From Chloroflexi bacterium UBA6622 (GTDB lineage: Bacteria; Chloroflexota; UBA11872): DNA of 32,320 nt. The position numbers and the translations under genes were made by a program. The notes beneath the pieces are model-generated. The model did not search any database. It was not told the origin of the DNA and saw only the letters and a program-made list of their open reading frames with translations. Numbering within the stretch: position 1 is the stretch's first letter; the number at the start of each line of letters is the position of its first letter. Where the stretch lies: positions 37,496-69,815 of the forward strand of contig DJHK01000033.1 in the NCBI GenBank assembly GCA_002433065.1, read 5' to 3'. This document shows, in pieces, positions 15,758 to 24,064 of the stretch.

Positions 15758-17350
15758 TTAAGGCGTTAGAGCTTTAACCCAATCCTTCCACTGAACATAG
15801 GCCTCGTATGAATTCCTGAGCGCGCGGTCAGAAGTTTTGATGATTTTCCGCATGCCTTCATCAACACTAGTCTCACCTGAAAACGCTGAATCGGCAGCCC
15901 GAAAGGCTTCATACCATTCCCACCAGCCGGGATGCCCATTTTGCCAGTGATGGTGATCATCCTTATCCATCCACGTTTTGTAATACCCGTGATTATCCGG
16001 AGAACCCTCCTTAAATTCATCTGACCCTACGACTGTTTTCAACATCGGCAACGAACCACGATCGATCGCAATCCGACGCTGAACCCTCTCCCCGGCTAGA
16101 AAGAGTAGTGTCTCCGTGCATTCCTCGACGATGCCATTCGTGGTTGCCGCCGCCATACAGTAGTGCCCCTGGTTTGTGAAATGATGCGGGTGTGGCCCAT
16201 TGCTGCCCTCTTCCACCGGGCCTAGTCCCCAAGCGAAGCGAGACCTTACTTCCTTGGTCAAATTCCCGAGTCCACCACTGGTCCAATGCCGAACCTGGTT
16301 GCCTGCCGCGAAGGGACTCCTGAACTCTCCAGCCACAGTCTTAATGTCGTCCAAAGGAACTGCGATCGGCCCACTACGCAAAGTTTTGATCGCCAGTTCA
16401 AATCCCCGATCACCACCATCATTGAACAGATCCCAACTCAACTGATCAGGGGCTCGGTACATATGCTTGCCAGACGCCTGAGTACCTCGAGCCCAACTGC
16501 CCCATATAATCCACGGATTCGGGTGCATTTGTAAACCATATGTCCCAGCGTCGGGATCCGTACCCTTCCTGAACAAATCCCACGCCTCTTTCTCAAGACG
16601 GTGCTTGCCCTCAATCGGAGCAGGTATGCCCTGCTTCTCCATTAACGTGAAGTTGTATATCGCACCATTGATGTTGCCCTGATACGGCAGCCCAAACATG
16701 ACTCCTTGATATCCCATCGCATGCGGCGCTTTGCGGCTAAATCGATCGTCGTCAAACTGCCCAACCGACATTTCGTCAGGCGGCGCATACCAACGTTCAG
16801 CATTCCATTCGTCAAAAGTTTCCAAAGCTTCGCTAATGGGTGAAAAAGCCCCGCGATGCACCCAACTATTAAAAAACCCCCCATCCAACATGGCGAGATC
16901 AGCCCGAGTTCCGGCAGCCGCATGCAGCGAAAATGTCTCCCTGTAATCAGGGTTGCTAGGTTCGAACCGAATGGAAATATGAGGTTTTTCCTGCGCCAGC
17001 TGTTGCAGAGCCCATCTCATCGCAGCGCCTCGTGCCCCCGACGAATGATCATTGGCGAGACGAATAACTGCCGTCACCCGCTGCGGCACAGCCTGAACCA
17101 CCTTTTGAACAACAGGAATATTTTCAACTATTCGCGTGGCGACCTTCTCGATAGGAGTGGTTGCAGTCCGAGTCTCTATCTTGGGCTTTAGAGCCTCTGG
17201 AGTTTGTACTCCGAGTACCGGTGTTTCGACAGGCGTTTTCTCAGCCGTAGGCTGGGTCCCATTACACGCAGCCAAAACCACAGGCGCAAAGGCTGCGAAC
17301 GACCCACGAGTGCAAAAACGAAAGAGTTTTCGCCTACTCATTGCTGACAT
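15758..17350 (-). CDS. Tat-exported lipoprotein, ABC transporter solute-binding protein (family 1 type)
   Basis: About 530 residues. A Tat signal (MSRRKLFRFCTRG) runs into a lipobox ending LAAC, anchoring the protein outside the membrane. A Pro/Thr-rich linker (to about 95) precedes the binding domain, which opens with VIRLANDHSSGARGAAM. The fold and the repeated aromatic residues (WGSWARG, GWWEWYEAF) fit sugar- or oligosaccharide-binding proteins. It is a clear paralog of the protein at 30736: DHSSGARGAAMRWALQ here aligns with DHTAGPRGAAMQWGLQ there. No permease genes are next to it. ATG 17350 is preferred over GTG 17377; ATG 17341 is also possible. It begins 2 nt after the stop of the 83-codon frame at 17353. 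Confidence 0.85.
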   Translation of the reverse strand: MSAMSRRKLFRFCTRGSFAAFAPVVLAACNGTQPTAEKTPVETPVLGVQTPEALKPKIETRTATTPIEKVATRIVENIPVVQKVVQAVPQRVTAVIRLANDHSSGARGAAMRWALQQLAQEKPHISIRFEPSNPDYRETFSLHAAAGTRADLAMLDGGFFNSWVHRGAFSPISEALETFDEWNAERWYAPPDEMSVGQFDDDRFSRKAPHAMGYQGVMFGLPYQGNINGAIYNFTLMEKQGIPAPIEGKHRLEKEAWDLFRKGTDPDAGTYGLQMHPNPWIIWGSWARGTQASGKHMYRAPDQLSWDLFNDGGDRGFELAIKTLRSGPIAVPLDDIKTVAGEFRSPFAAGNQVRHWTSGGLGNLTKEVRSRFAWGLGPVEEGSNGPHPHHFTNQGHYCMAAATTNGIVEECTETLLFLAGERVQRRIAIDRGSLPMLKTVVGSDEFKEGSPDNHGYYKTWMDKDDHHHWQNGHPGWWEWYEAFRAADSAFSGETSVDEGMRKIIKTSDRALRNSYEAYVQWKDWVKALTP

Positions 17351-17352
17351 CA

Positions 17353-17604
17353 CTACACCATGCCCTGGCGATAACACACACGGGTACGGCCCACTCGCCG
17401 ATGATGCGTGTACAGGGAGCGTCCTAATCCTCGATTCGGAGGAACCTCCCAGTGGATCCTTCCATTAGTGGCTGAGTTCGGCATCCCTGCATACAGAGGA
17501 TGATTCACAATCCTCAGCATGTAGACTTCAAAATCAGAGTTCCACGACTGGCCGTCGCTGCGGCAGGCATTGGGATCATCGACAATGGCAACAGGTTCGG
17601 CCAT
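17353..17604 (-). pseudogene. Possible truncated gene of unknown family, 83 codons
   Basis: The frame starts at ATG 17604 behind a strong GGAGG (4 nt spacing), so it looks like a real gene start. It reads MAEPVAIVDDPNACRSD, then LYAGMPNSATNGRIHWEVP and SLYTHHRRVGRTRVC, and stops 2 nt before the solute-binding protein start. The first ~65 residues look like folded protein, but the last ~15 are basic and low in order, as if the natural C-terminus were lost. From memory only, the GRIxWExPxNRG and THHRR patterns recall larger predicted nuclease-like proteins. The tRNA-Asn gene 75 nt away (same strand, downstream end facing it) is a common integration site. Confidence 0.4.
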
Positions 17605-17678
17605 GCTTCCTCCGCAGCTTTTAATCCTGACCACTCCGATGCGCGAACGAGAAATCATTTACTGAGCGCCCGCACACA

Positions 17679-17753
17679 TGGCTCCTCGGGCAGGATTCGA
17701 ACCTGCAACCCTGCGGTTAACAGCCGCATGCTCTACCGTTGAGCTACCGAGGA
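17679..17753 (-). tRNA. tRNA-Asn (anticodon GTT)
   Basis: A 75-nt cloverleaf with acceptor TCCTCGG/CCGAGGA, D-arm AGCTCAACGG, anticodon loop CTGTTAA (anticodon GTT) and T-arm GGTTCGAATCC, with discriminator G and encoded CCA at 17679-17681. Confidence 0.95.
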
Positions 17754-17834
17754 ATGGCACAGGCAGATTCCAGGCAACCGCCGTGCTGCTAGGCCCACCA
17801 CCCAAAGATCACCGAGTGGCAGAGATGAAACTAA

Positions 17835-17942
17835 CTACTCAGGCAAATCGGAATCTTCACCGGTCATAAAACCTTTAGCCTTTCGATAAACAAAGGCCAG
17901 AAGGCCAACAATGACGGCAAAAAACCCTAGCTTCCTAAACAT
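17835..17942 (-). CDS. 35-residue single-helix membrane protein
   Basis: ATG 17942 opens a 35-codon frame. A basic start (MFRKLG) leads into a hydrophobic helix (FFAVIVGLLAFVY, about 7-19). A basic RKAKG stop-transfer patch and an acidic tail ending DSDLPE follow. AGGTG lies 4 nt upstream. The classic positive-inside small membrane protein layout and the short overall gap support it as a real gene. Function is unknown. It is divergent from moeA. Confidence 0.55.
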   Translation of the reverse strand: MFRKLGFFAVIVGLLAFVYRKAKGFMTGEDSDLPE

Positions 17943-18097
17943 CCGCACCTACCGTCCGTAGTCATCGCTAAACCTGATAGGTCGAGAATAGCAATCTCTG
18001 AACTCCGAACACCAGCAGTTCGACCATTCCTCACATCCCGTCATGGTCAAGCCGACTAGACTTGTAGCGTCAGTAAACCCACAGATACTTCAGAAGC

Positions 18098-19381
18098 GTG
18101 CCTACTAATCCAGCACCACTTTCGGTGGACGAAGCCCTCGATCGAATCCTTCGAGCCATAGAGCCTCTGCCCGCAGCAAAGGTTGGCCTTGACCGCTCGT
18201 TAGGCCTAGTGTCGGCTGTTGATGTTAAAGCCAACGACCATGTACCGGGATTTGATAACTCTGCCTTTGATGGATATGCAGTGCATGCTGCGGATCTAGC
18301 AAATGCCTCGGCAGACTGTCCTGTCACACTTAATGTGATTGATGAAATACCAGCTGGTCACATTAGCCCTACACCCGTTCACCGTGGTGAAGCAGCCCGT
18401 ATCATGACCGGCGCTTCAATTCCGGCAGGGGCCGACGCTATCGTGCCATTTGAAGACACGGATAGAAGAGATTGGGGGCAACTTGGCACCTCGCCGCGCG
18501 GCACAGATTCCAGCAACCAATCAACTGTCTCTGTACAAACCCCGGTTAGCCCCGGAGAAAACATTAGGCCCGCCGGCGGGGACATTCTCAAGGGAGATTT
18601 AGTGATCGAAGCTGGGACAACAATTGGAGCCCCCACCATCGGCGTTCTCGCATCAGTAGCGGTGACAAACGTGTCCATCCACCCGAGAGCGAGAGTCGCA
18701 ATCGTCCCAACGGGGGACGAGGTCGTCGAGATTGATGCCGACTTCAGACCTGGCCTCGTCCGTAACAGCAATGCATGGGCCCTCGAAGCCGCCTCACGTG
18801 CGATCGGCGCCGCTCCCAAACGTCAACCGATTGTTGGCGACAGTGTTGAAGAGCTGCGACTCGCACTGCAGTCGGCCTCCGAAACCGACATTGTGGTAAC
18901 CATCGGTGGTGTATCTATGGGTGATCTTGATCTCGTTAAACACGTTCTTGCGGGCCAAGGAGAAATGGATTTTTGGCAAGTCAACATGCGACCAGGGAAA
19001 CCCCTCGCGTTCGGCGTGGTCAACGGCACGCCTCTTATTGGCCTTCCAGGAAACCCCGTCTCTAGCATGGTGGGATTCATGATATTTGTCCGACCGGCGT
19101 TGCTCCGATTGATGGGGCACACCGATCTACTACACCCACGAATCCATGCCGTAGCAGGCGAGAACTTGTACAGTTCAGATGGAAAGCGAACCTATGTTCG
19201 TGTCACGATAGAACGTGAAAACGACAGACTTGTCTGCCGAAGTGCCGGTGACCAGGGTTCGTATCGAATGTCCTCACTCACCGAGGGAAAGGGCCTGGCA
19301 GTCATCTACGAGGGCCAAGCGATATCGACCGGAGATCCGGTCGAAATTTTGGTCATTGACGATACCGTGCACCAACTATGA
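18098..19381 (+). CDS. moeA: Molybdopterin molybdenumtransferase
   Basis: This inserts molybdate into adenylylated molybdopterin, completing the molybdenum cofactor. The 427-residue length is normal. Motifs in order are PGFDNSAFDGYAV, RIMTGASIPAGADAIVPFE, GENIRPAGGDI, VPTGDEVV (the MPT-binding MoCF domain), TIGGVSMGDLDLVK and GLPGNPVSSMVGF. The C-terminal beta-barrel domain IV is present (about 350-427). The start is GTG with AGAAG just upstream. No other cofactor genes are adjacent, but its presence implies molybdoenzymes elsewhere in the genome. Confidence 0.93.
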   Translation: MPTNPAPLSVDEALDRILRAIEPLPAAKVGLDRSLGLVSAVDVKANDHVPGFDNSAFDGYAVHAADLANASADCPVTLNVIDEIPAGHISPTPVHRGEAARIMTGASIPAGADAIVPFEDTDRRDWGQLGTSPRGTDSSNQSTVSVQTPVSPGENIRPAGGDILKGDLVIEAGTTIGAPTIGVLASVAVTNVSIHPRARVAIVPTGDEVVEIDADFRPGLVRNSNAWALEAASRAIGAAPKRQPIVGDSVEELRLALQSASETDIVVTIGGVSMGDLDLVKHVLAGQGEMDFWQVNMRPGKPLAFGVVNGTPLIGLPGNPVSSMVGFMIFVRPALLRLMGHTDLLHPRIHAVAGENLYSSDGKRTYVRVTIERENDRLVCRSAGDQGSYRMSSLTEGKGLAVIYEGQAISTGDPVEILVIDDTVHQL

Positions 19382-19419
19382 CCATTGCATTACGATGCCA
19401 TTGATACGATGAGCCACGT

Positions 19420-19493
19420 GGGCGCGTAGCTCAGCTGGTTAGAGCGCGCGGTTCACATCCGCGAGGCCATAGGTTCGAGTCCTATCGCGCCCA
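19420..19493 (+). tRNA. tRNA-Val (anticodon CAC)
   Basis: A 74-nt cloverleaf with acceptor GGGCGCG/CGCGCCC, D-arm AGCTCAGCTGGTTA, anticodon loop TTCACAT (anticodon CAC, codon GUG) and T-arm GGTTCGAGTCC, discriminator A. Unlike the other three tRNAs here it is followed by CCC rather than CCA, so CCA must be added after transcription. It starts 38 nt after the moeA stop. Confidence 0.93.
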
Positions 19494-19570
19494 CCCACTC
19501 CAAAATGTTTTTCAGCCGCCATCACCATTCTTCACCCACGACACAACTGTAGGACCTACACTCGTCTGTT

Positions 19571-19978
19571 ATGCAATCCCTAGTCTTGGCCCTCATTGCG
19601 GCGGCCATCGCCTCGACATTAACCTCGATTACGAGCCTGTGGATACAGAACCGCACCATCCCAACACCCTCCACCACTGACGAAACAACCACTCGGCGTC
19701 TGGCTCGGGACCTTGTCGTGATCAGCGAGTTGCTCGCCGATCGTCTTGCAAAAATATGGGCCTCAGATGGCGGCCCCGGGCCTGACGACGACAATCGCGA
19801 TACGGTATTTCACCACGTTAGGGAATCAACTGAAGCCATTGTCCGCGGAGCAGGTGCATCGAAAAAAACCGCCCTCGCCATTGGGGCCCTGACAGCTAAG
19901 CGGGTCCGACCCGGTCCCATCACCCAGCTCGACGCGGACGGGACCAGACCGTCCGCCCCAAACAAAGGCTCTCGTTAA
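19571..19978 (+). CDS. Hypothetical N-terminally anchored membrane protein
   Basis: A 135-residue frame with an N-terminal hydrophobic helix (about 3-24). A Thr-rich linker (TIPTPSTTDETTT) leads into a helical, charged segment (RRLARDLVVISELLADRLAKIW), and the tail is Gly/Pro/Arg-rich and probably disordered. No family is recognised and no Shine-Dalgarno is visible before ATG 19571. Its stop TAA shares the palindrome TTAA with the stop of the convergent enolase-superfamily gene. Confidence 0.5.
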   Translation: MQSLVLALIAAAIASTLTSITSLWIQNRTIPTPSTTDETTTRRLARDLVVISELLADRLAKIWASDGGPGPDDDNRDTVFHHVRESTEAIVRGAGASKKTALAIGALTAKRVRPGPITQLDADGTRPSAPNKGSR

Positions 19979-21096
19979 AAACTAACTTCGTATTGCGCAA
20001 TTGCCGCTTCATCCACATCCACGCCAAGTCCGGGACCCGTCGGCACGGGTAGATACCCGTCGCTATCAATCCACTGCGGTTCCGCAACGATGCCCCCAAG
20101 CTGCTGATAGACCTCAACCGTTCGATACGGCGGATCCAGAATGAACTCAACGTACGGTGAATTCCCGACACAGGCGCTCAACTGCATGTGCGCGGCCAAT
20201 CCCAAACCCGTGCATCCATGGTGGGGGATAAATTGTCGGCCACAGAATTCAGCGGCGGCCGCCAGTCGTATGAATTGCGACAGCCCTTCGCATATGCTGC
20301 AGTCCGCCTGCAGGATGTCGTAAGCACCAACCTCCAGCAGACGATTCAGTTTCTCAAAGCCAATATCACCTTCGCCCCCAGCAATCGCAATGCCCGTCTC
20401 TGCTGTGAGCCTGGTAAGACCCTCCAGGTCATCACGAGCCAGCGGTTCCTCAAGCCAAACAACATCAAGCTGTTCGAGTTCACGCGCCGTCGCCAAGGCC
20501 CGTGAGTAGGACCACGACGGCCGATGATCGAACTCCAAGCTGTGAGAGTAATTGGCATCAACCATGATTTCCATGCGGTCGCCCACGGCGTCTCTCACGG
20601 CCGTGACCAACCCAACATCCTCATCCATCGTCGAGAATGCAATGCGCAATTTAATCGCTGTAAAGCCCTGCTCGAGATATCGCAACGCATCTTCCGCGCG
20701 CTGTTCAGCGGTCGCCGCGACAATCGTGCTGGCATAGGCTCGAACACGAGTCGCCGAGTAACCCCATAACCGGTGCAATGGTTGGCCAACCGCCTTGCCG
20801 ACAAGATCACAAAGGGCCATATCTACAAGAAACGCCCCAGTTCGCCGCAACACAACGATATGTTGGTCCAGAGCGCCAGGATCCTTGCCGATCAACTCGG
20901 GAGCCACCACCTCGCGAACCATCACCTCATCAATAACATCACCAATACCCCAACCCACCAAGCCAACATCCGTCTCAATCTTCACAATGGTTACCGTGCG
21001 CGATCGGTCCACAAAGCCCGGAGGTTGCCAAGCCCCGCGGTACGGGCGGGAATGAGGAACGTCAACCCGTCTTACAACAAGATCCGTGATTTTCAT
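19975..21096 (-). CDS. Enolase-superfamily (mandelate racemase-type) dehydratase, copy A
   Basis: A 373-residue Mg-dependent enzyme that abstracts a proton next to a carboxylate; many relatives dehydrate sugar acids. The capping domain opens with MKITDLVVRRVDVPH. The barrel holds K149-x-R151 (AIKLR), metal ligands D180 (VDAN), E216 (WLEEP) and E242 (AGGEGD), then D265 and H292/H293 (PHH) as the Asp-His dyad, and E317 (VEFILD), the mandelate racemase layout. The second Lys of K-x-K is Arg here. The frame extends to 21126, but ATG 21096 aligns exactly with the paralog at 22251 and gives the same length. It lies 33 nt after that paralog's stop, so one operon. Confidence 0.9.
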   Translation of the reverse strand: MKITDLVVRRVDVPHSRPYRGAWQPPGFVDRSRTVTIVKIETDVGLVGWGIGDVIDEVMVREVVAPELIGKDPGALDQHIVVLRRTGAFLVDMALCDLVGKAVGQPLHRLWGYSATRVRAYASTIVAATAEQRAEDALRYLEQGFTAIKLRIAFSTMDEDVGLVTAVRDAVGDRMEIMVDANYSHSLEFDHRPSWSYSRALATARELEQLDVVWLEEPLARDDLEGLTRLTAETGIAIAGGEGDIGFEKLNRLLEVGAYDILQADCSICEGLSQFIRLAAAAEFCGRQFIPHHGCTGLGLAAHMQLSACVGNSPYVEFILDPPYRTVEVYQQLGGIVAEPQWIDSDGYLPVPTGPGLGVDVDEAAIAQYEVSF

Positions 21097-21129
21097 CGCC
21101 CAACCACCACAACAGCTACCTCCCATTCA

Positions 21130-22251
21130 CTAGGCATCAATCTCATACTCCTCTATGGCCTCTTCATTGACCTCCATACCGAGCCCGGGACCTGTCGGCA
21201 CTTCAACAAACCCCTCATCGTCAATCCATAAGGGCTCGACAACAATTCCGCCCAATTGCTGGTAATGCTCGACCGTTCGGTACGGTGAATCGAGAATAAA
21301 CTCCATATAGGGACAGTTCGGAACACACACGCCAAATTGCAGATGGGCTGCTATACCGACACCTGTCCCACCATGATGCGGAATCACCTGTCGACCGGCA
21401 AAGTCAGCCGCACCGGCGATTCCGATAAATTGCGATAACCCTTCACAAATCGTGGCGTCAAGCTGGAGGATGTCGTAGGCCCCAGCGCGTAGCAGGGCCA
21501 CAAACGTTTCATAGCCGACATCACCTTCGCCTCCCGCGATCGCGATCTCAGTCTCAGCAGTTAACCGTGCTATCGACTGAATGTCATCACGGGCTAGAGG
21601 TTCCTCCAGCCACACGACATCTAATTGCTCAAGCTCCCGTGCCGTCGCCATTGCTCGGTCAAAACCCCAAACCTCACGACCGATATGACCGATGCCACCC
21701 GCAAGATTGGCATCTACCATAATTTCCATTCGATCACCGACAGCAGCCCGGACCGCAGCCACCAGCGCCACATCTTCAGCCATCGTTGGAAACGCCGTAC
21801 GCAGCTTGATCGCCGTAAATCCCTGTTCCAGATACCGCATCGCATCCTCAGCACGTTGTTCCGGCGTCGAGGCCACCACCGTACTGGCATAGGCACGAAT
21901 CCGAGTCTCATTAAACCCCCACAAGTGGTGTAACGGTGCTCCGGCTGCCTTTCCCACAAGGTCACAGAGCGCGGTATCCACAACAAACGCCCGCGTGGCT
22001 CGAATGACCTGAATATGCTGACCGAGGGCTCGTGGGTCATGGCCACGGAGGGCCGGTGCCACGACATCCCGGATGGCCGCGTCATGATCCATGTGGGTAA
22101 TCCCCCATCCGACCAACCCGATATCTGTAGAAATCTTGACGATCGAAGCTTCTCGTGACCGCTCCAAAAAATTTGGAGGTGACCACTGATGCCGATATGG
22201 ATGGGGGTGCGGCACATCAACCCGACGTACGGTGACATCCGTAATCTTCAT
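21130..22251 (-). CDS. Enolase-superfamily (mandelate racemase-type) dehydratase, copy B
   Basis: The adjacent paralog of the gene at 19975, also 373 residues, with more than half of positions identical by eye. Active-site residues are the same: K149-x-R151, D180, E216, E242, D265, H292/H293 and E317. Differences cluster after the first metal ligand (ANLAGGIGHIGREVWG here, ANYSHSLEFDHRPSW in copy A) and in the N-terminal 20s loop. Both regions shape the substrate pocket in this superfamily, so the two copies may act on different stereoisomers or on a pair of related acids. It is preceded on the same strand by an HpcH/HpaI aldolase gene 154 nt away. Confidence 0.9.
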   Translation of the reverse strand: MKITDVTVRRVDVPHPHPYRHQWSPPNFLERSREASIVKISTDIGLVGWGITHMDHDAAIRDVVAPALRGHDPRALGQHIQVIRATRAFVVDTALCDLVGKAAGAPLHHLWGFNETRIRAYASTVVASTPEQRAEDAMRYLEQGFTAIKLRTAFPTMAEDVALVAAVRAAVGDRMEIMVDANLAGGIGHIGREVWGFDRAMATARELEQLDVVWLEEPLARDDIQSIARLTAETEIAIAGGEGDVGYETFVALLRAGAYDILQLDATICEGLSQFIGIAGAADFAGRQVIPHHGGTGVGIAAHLQFGVCVPNCPYMEFILDSPYRTVEHYQQLGGIVVEPLWIDDEGFVEVPTGPGLGMEVNEEAIEEYEIDA

Positions 22252-22405
22252 CGCGATGATCCGTCGCTATCTACAAACCTCGACCCGTGAGCGGTAAAGA
22301 CCGGCGGGACCACACTGTCTGTAAAGCCAAGTCGGGCCTGCGACAACATATCCACACGAACAGATAACCACCCCGTCCGTGGAACTCGGAATGTTCCCGC
22401 CGCCA

Positions 22406-23158
22406 CTAGCCCCGGAACCGACTCAGCGCATCAAGTTCCGCCATGCCACCCGACATGATGTACCCCTTATCACTCCCTGCGCTCAAGAACGTACAGCCGG
22501 CGTCCGCCCACTTCGTAACCTGTTCCACGTCACCAGCGGCAAGCCCAGCGGCCTTCCCATGTTTCTGACAAGCTTCCACCATCTGGAGTACAGCTTCATC
22601 ATGCTCCGCCGAGTGGCGAGGATGACCGAGCGAATTCGCAAGGTCAGCAGGACCAAGCCAACAGCCATCGATCCCGTCGACGGCCATGATGTCGTCCGCC
22701 CGCTCTATAGATTCCCGAGACTCCAACTGAATCGCGACGAACACCTCATCGTTAAAGCGTTCGCCATAACCCGGTTCGTACGCACTCGCCCCACCGGCAC
22801 CCACCGAACGACCGCCCGCCGGGGGATATCGTGACGCAAACGCCACGCGTTCAGCTTCATCAGGGTTATCCACCATTGGAACAATGACACCCAACGCACC
22901 TTCGTCAAGCAAACGGCCGATGGCGTAATAGTCGTTTTCTGGAACTCGCACAATGGGGATGGATCCCCCAGCACGAACCGCCATAAATCCCAGCATCGAC
23001 GAGTAGCGATCCCAGGACCCATGCTGGTTGTCGATCAGCACCCAATCAAAGCCCATCCGGGCCAGGAGTTCCGCAGTAAACGGTGCACCGAGGCCAGTCA
23101 CCGCACCCAGCGCGACCTTGCCGTCTTGCATACGTTGCTTGGCTGTGTTTGTAATCAC
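22406..23158 (-). CDS. HpcH/HpaI-family class II aldolase, copy 1
   Basis: A 250-residue metal-dependent aldolase that typically splits 2-keto-3-deoxy acids into pyruvate and an aldehyde. Motifs in order are MGFDWVLIDNQHG, IPIVRVPEND with the substrate Arg, VIVPMVDNPDEAE, VAIQLESRESIE with a metal-binding Glu, and WLGPADLANSLGH with a metal-binding Asp. The first motif has NQH where D/E-x-EH is common, a change next to the catalytic His. The start is GTG with AAGGA 8 nt upstream. Its position beside two sugar-acid-type dehydratases suggests it cleaves their product. It has a distant copy at 29408. Confidence 0.88.
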   Translation of the reverse strand: MITNTAKQRMQDGKVALGAVTGLGAPFTAELLARMGFDWVLIDNQHGSWDRYSSMLGFMAVRAGGSIPIVRVPENDYYAIGRLLDEGALGVIVPMVDNPDEAERVAFASRYPPAGGRSVGAGGASAYEPGYGERFNDEVFVAIQLESRESIERADDIMAVDGIDGCWLGPADLANSLGHPRHSAEHDEAVLQMVEACQKHGKAAGLAAGDVEQVTKWADAGCTFLSAGSDKGYIMSGGMAELDALSRFRG

Positions 23159-23380
23159 AAATTAGGTCCTTATGCACACTTGTTTGCCAGAACCTAGGCA
23201 TCAGACGGGAATTCGTCAATCATTCGACCATACATCTTTCCGCATTACGCCATACTCGTGTGCTCCGGAACGTCGGATCCGTAATCTGAGTTGCCGATCG
23301 ACCTGCACCATCTGGCCCGAACGAACAACCAGAATTCTTTCGATAGGCTCGTGGTTGCGGTGATTGTGTCAGCCGGTACG

Positions 23381-24058
23381 TCAGCCCAAGCGAGTGACGC
23401 CGACCCCAATACCGTCACCAATCTGCACGATGGTCGAATCCAAACGGGGATCATCGAGAAAGGCCCTATTAAACGCCCGAATCAAGGGAGTCGTCTCACG
23501 TAACTGGGAAATATCCTCGGGGTCTTTGGCCGCCTGACCACCCCACAACAAGTTATCAACGGCAACAACACCTCCAGGGCGCAGACGATCGATGACCGCA
23601 TCGAGATAACCCTGGTAGTCCTCTTTGTTTGCGTCGATATACGCGAAATCGTATGGCCCTGGAAGACGCTGCAAGACATCCAATGCCTTGCCACAATGAG
23701 TCTCGATTTGACCGTCGATCCCCCCCCGTAACCATGCAGCCCGCGCCCGGTCCAGCAACTCAGCACTGATATCAACACACGTCAGCAAGCCGTCCGATGG
23801 GAGCGCGCCCGCAATCCACGACGCTGAATAACCAAGATTGGTTCCTATTTCGAGCGCTTGCCGGGCACCACTTACCCGAACCAACATGGCTAAAAACCTG
23901 GCAGACGCTCGATCGGTAATTGGTTCCTGTTCACGAGCTGCATCAGCCTCAACCTGTGATTGTATGGCCGAAATAGCCGGATGAAGGTTGCGGAGATACG
24001 CGGCATCGGCGGCTGGCCGTTCCATATCGGAGTACCGATCACGTAACCAATCAGCCAT
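23381..24058 (-). CDS. Class I SAM-dependent O-methyltransferase
   Basis: About 225 residues, of the caffeoyl-CoA/catechol O-methyltransferase-like family. SAM-binding motif I is ALEIGTNLGYSASW; LTCVDISAELLDRARAAW follows. The metal-binding segment is YIDANKEDYQGYLD with VVAVDNLLWGG, giving the Asp/Asp/Asn metal site. It methylates a hydroxyl on a small molecule, possibly a catechol-like compound; the substrate is unknown. ATG 24058 is chosen; a TTG at 24064 is also in frame. It starts 6 nt after the stop of the dehydrogenase gene, so the two are one operon, which is unusual company for a degradative dehydrogenase. Confidence 0.87.
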   Translation of the reverse strand: MADWLRDRYSDMERPAADAAYLRNLHPAISAIQSQVEADAAREQEPITDRASARFLAMLVRVSGARQALEIGTNLGYSASWIAGALPSDGLLTCVDISAELLDRARAAWLRGGIDGQIETHCGKALDVLQRLPGPYDFAYIDANKEDYQGYLDAVIDRLRPGGVVAVDNLLWGGQAAKDPEDISQLRETTPLIRAFNRAFLDDPRLDSTIVQIGDGIGVGVTRLG

Positions 24059-24064
24059 ACCCAA

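Noticed and set aside
19405..19410. TACGAT as -10 of the tRNA-Val gene
   Set aside because: No -35 hexamer at usable spacing; the tRNA may be read through from moeA.
19549..19559. GTAGG-A-CCTAC inverted repeat before the gene at 19571
   Set aside because: Five-base arms are expected by chance in 32 kb and nothing else supports an operator.
23159..23380. 222-nt gap between the aldolase and O-methyltransferase genes
   Set aside because: Short frames on both strands lack ribosome sites and motifs; no RNA gene or hairpin is visible.
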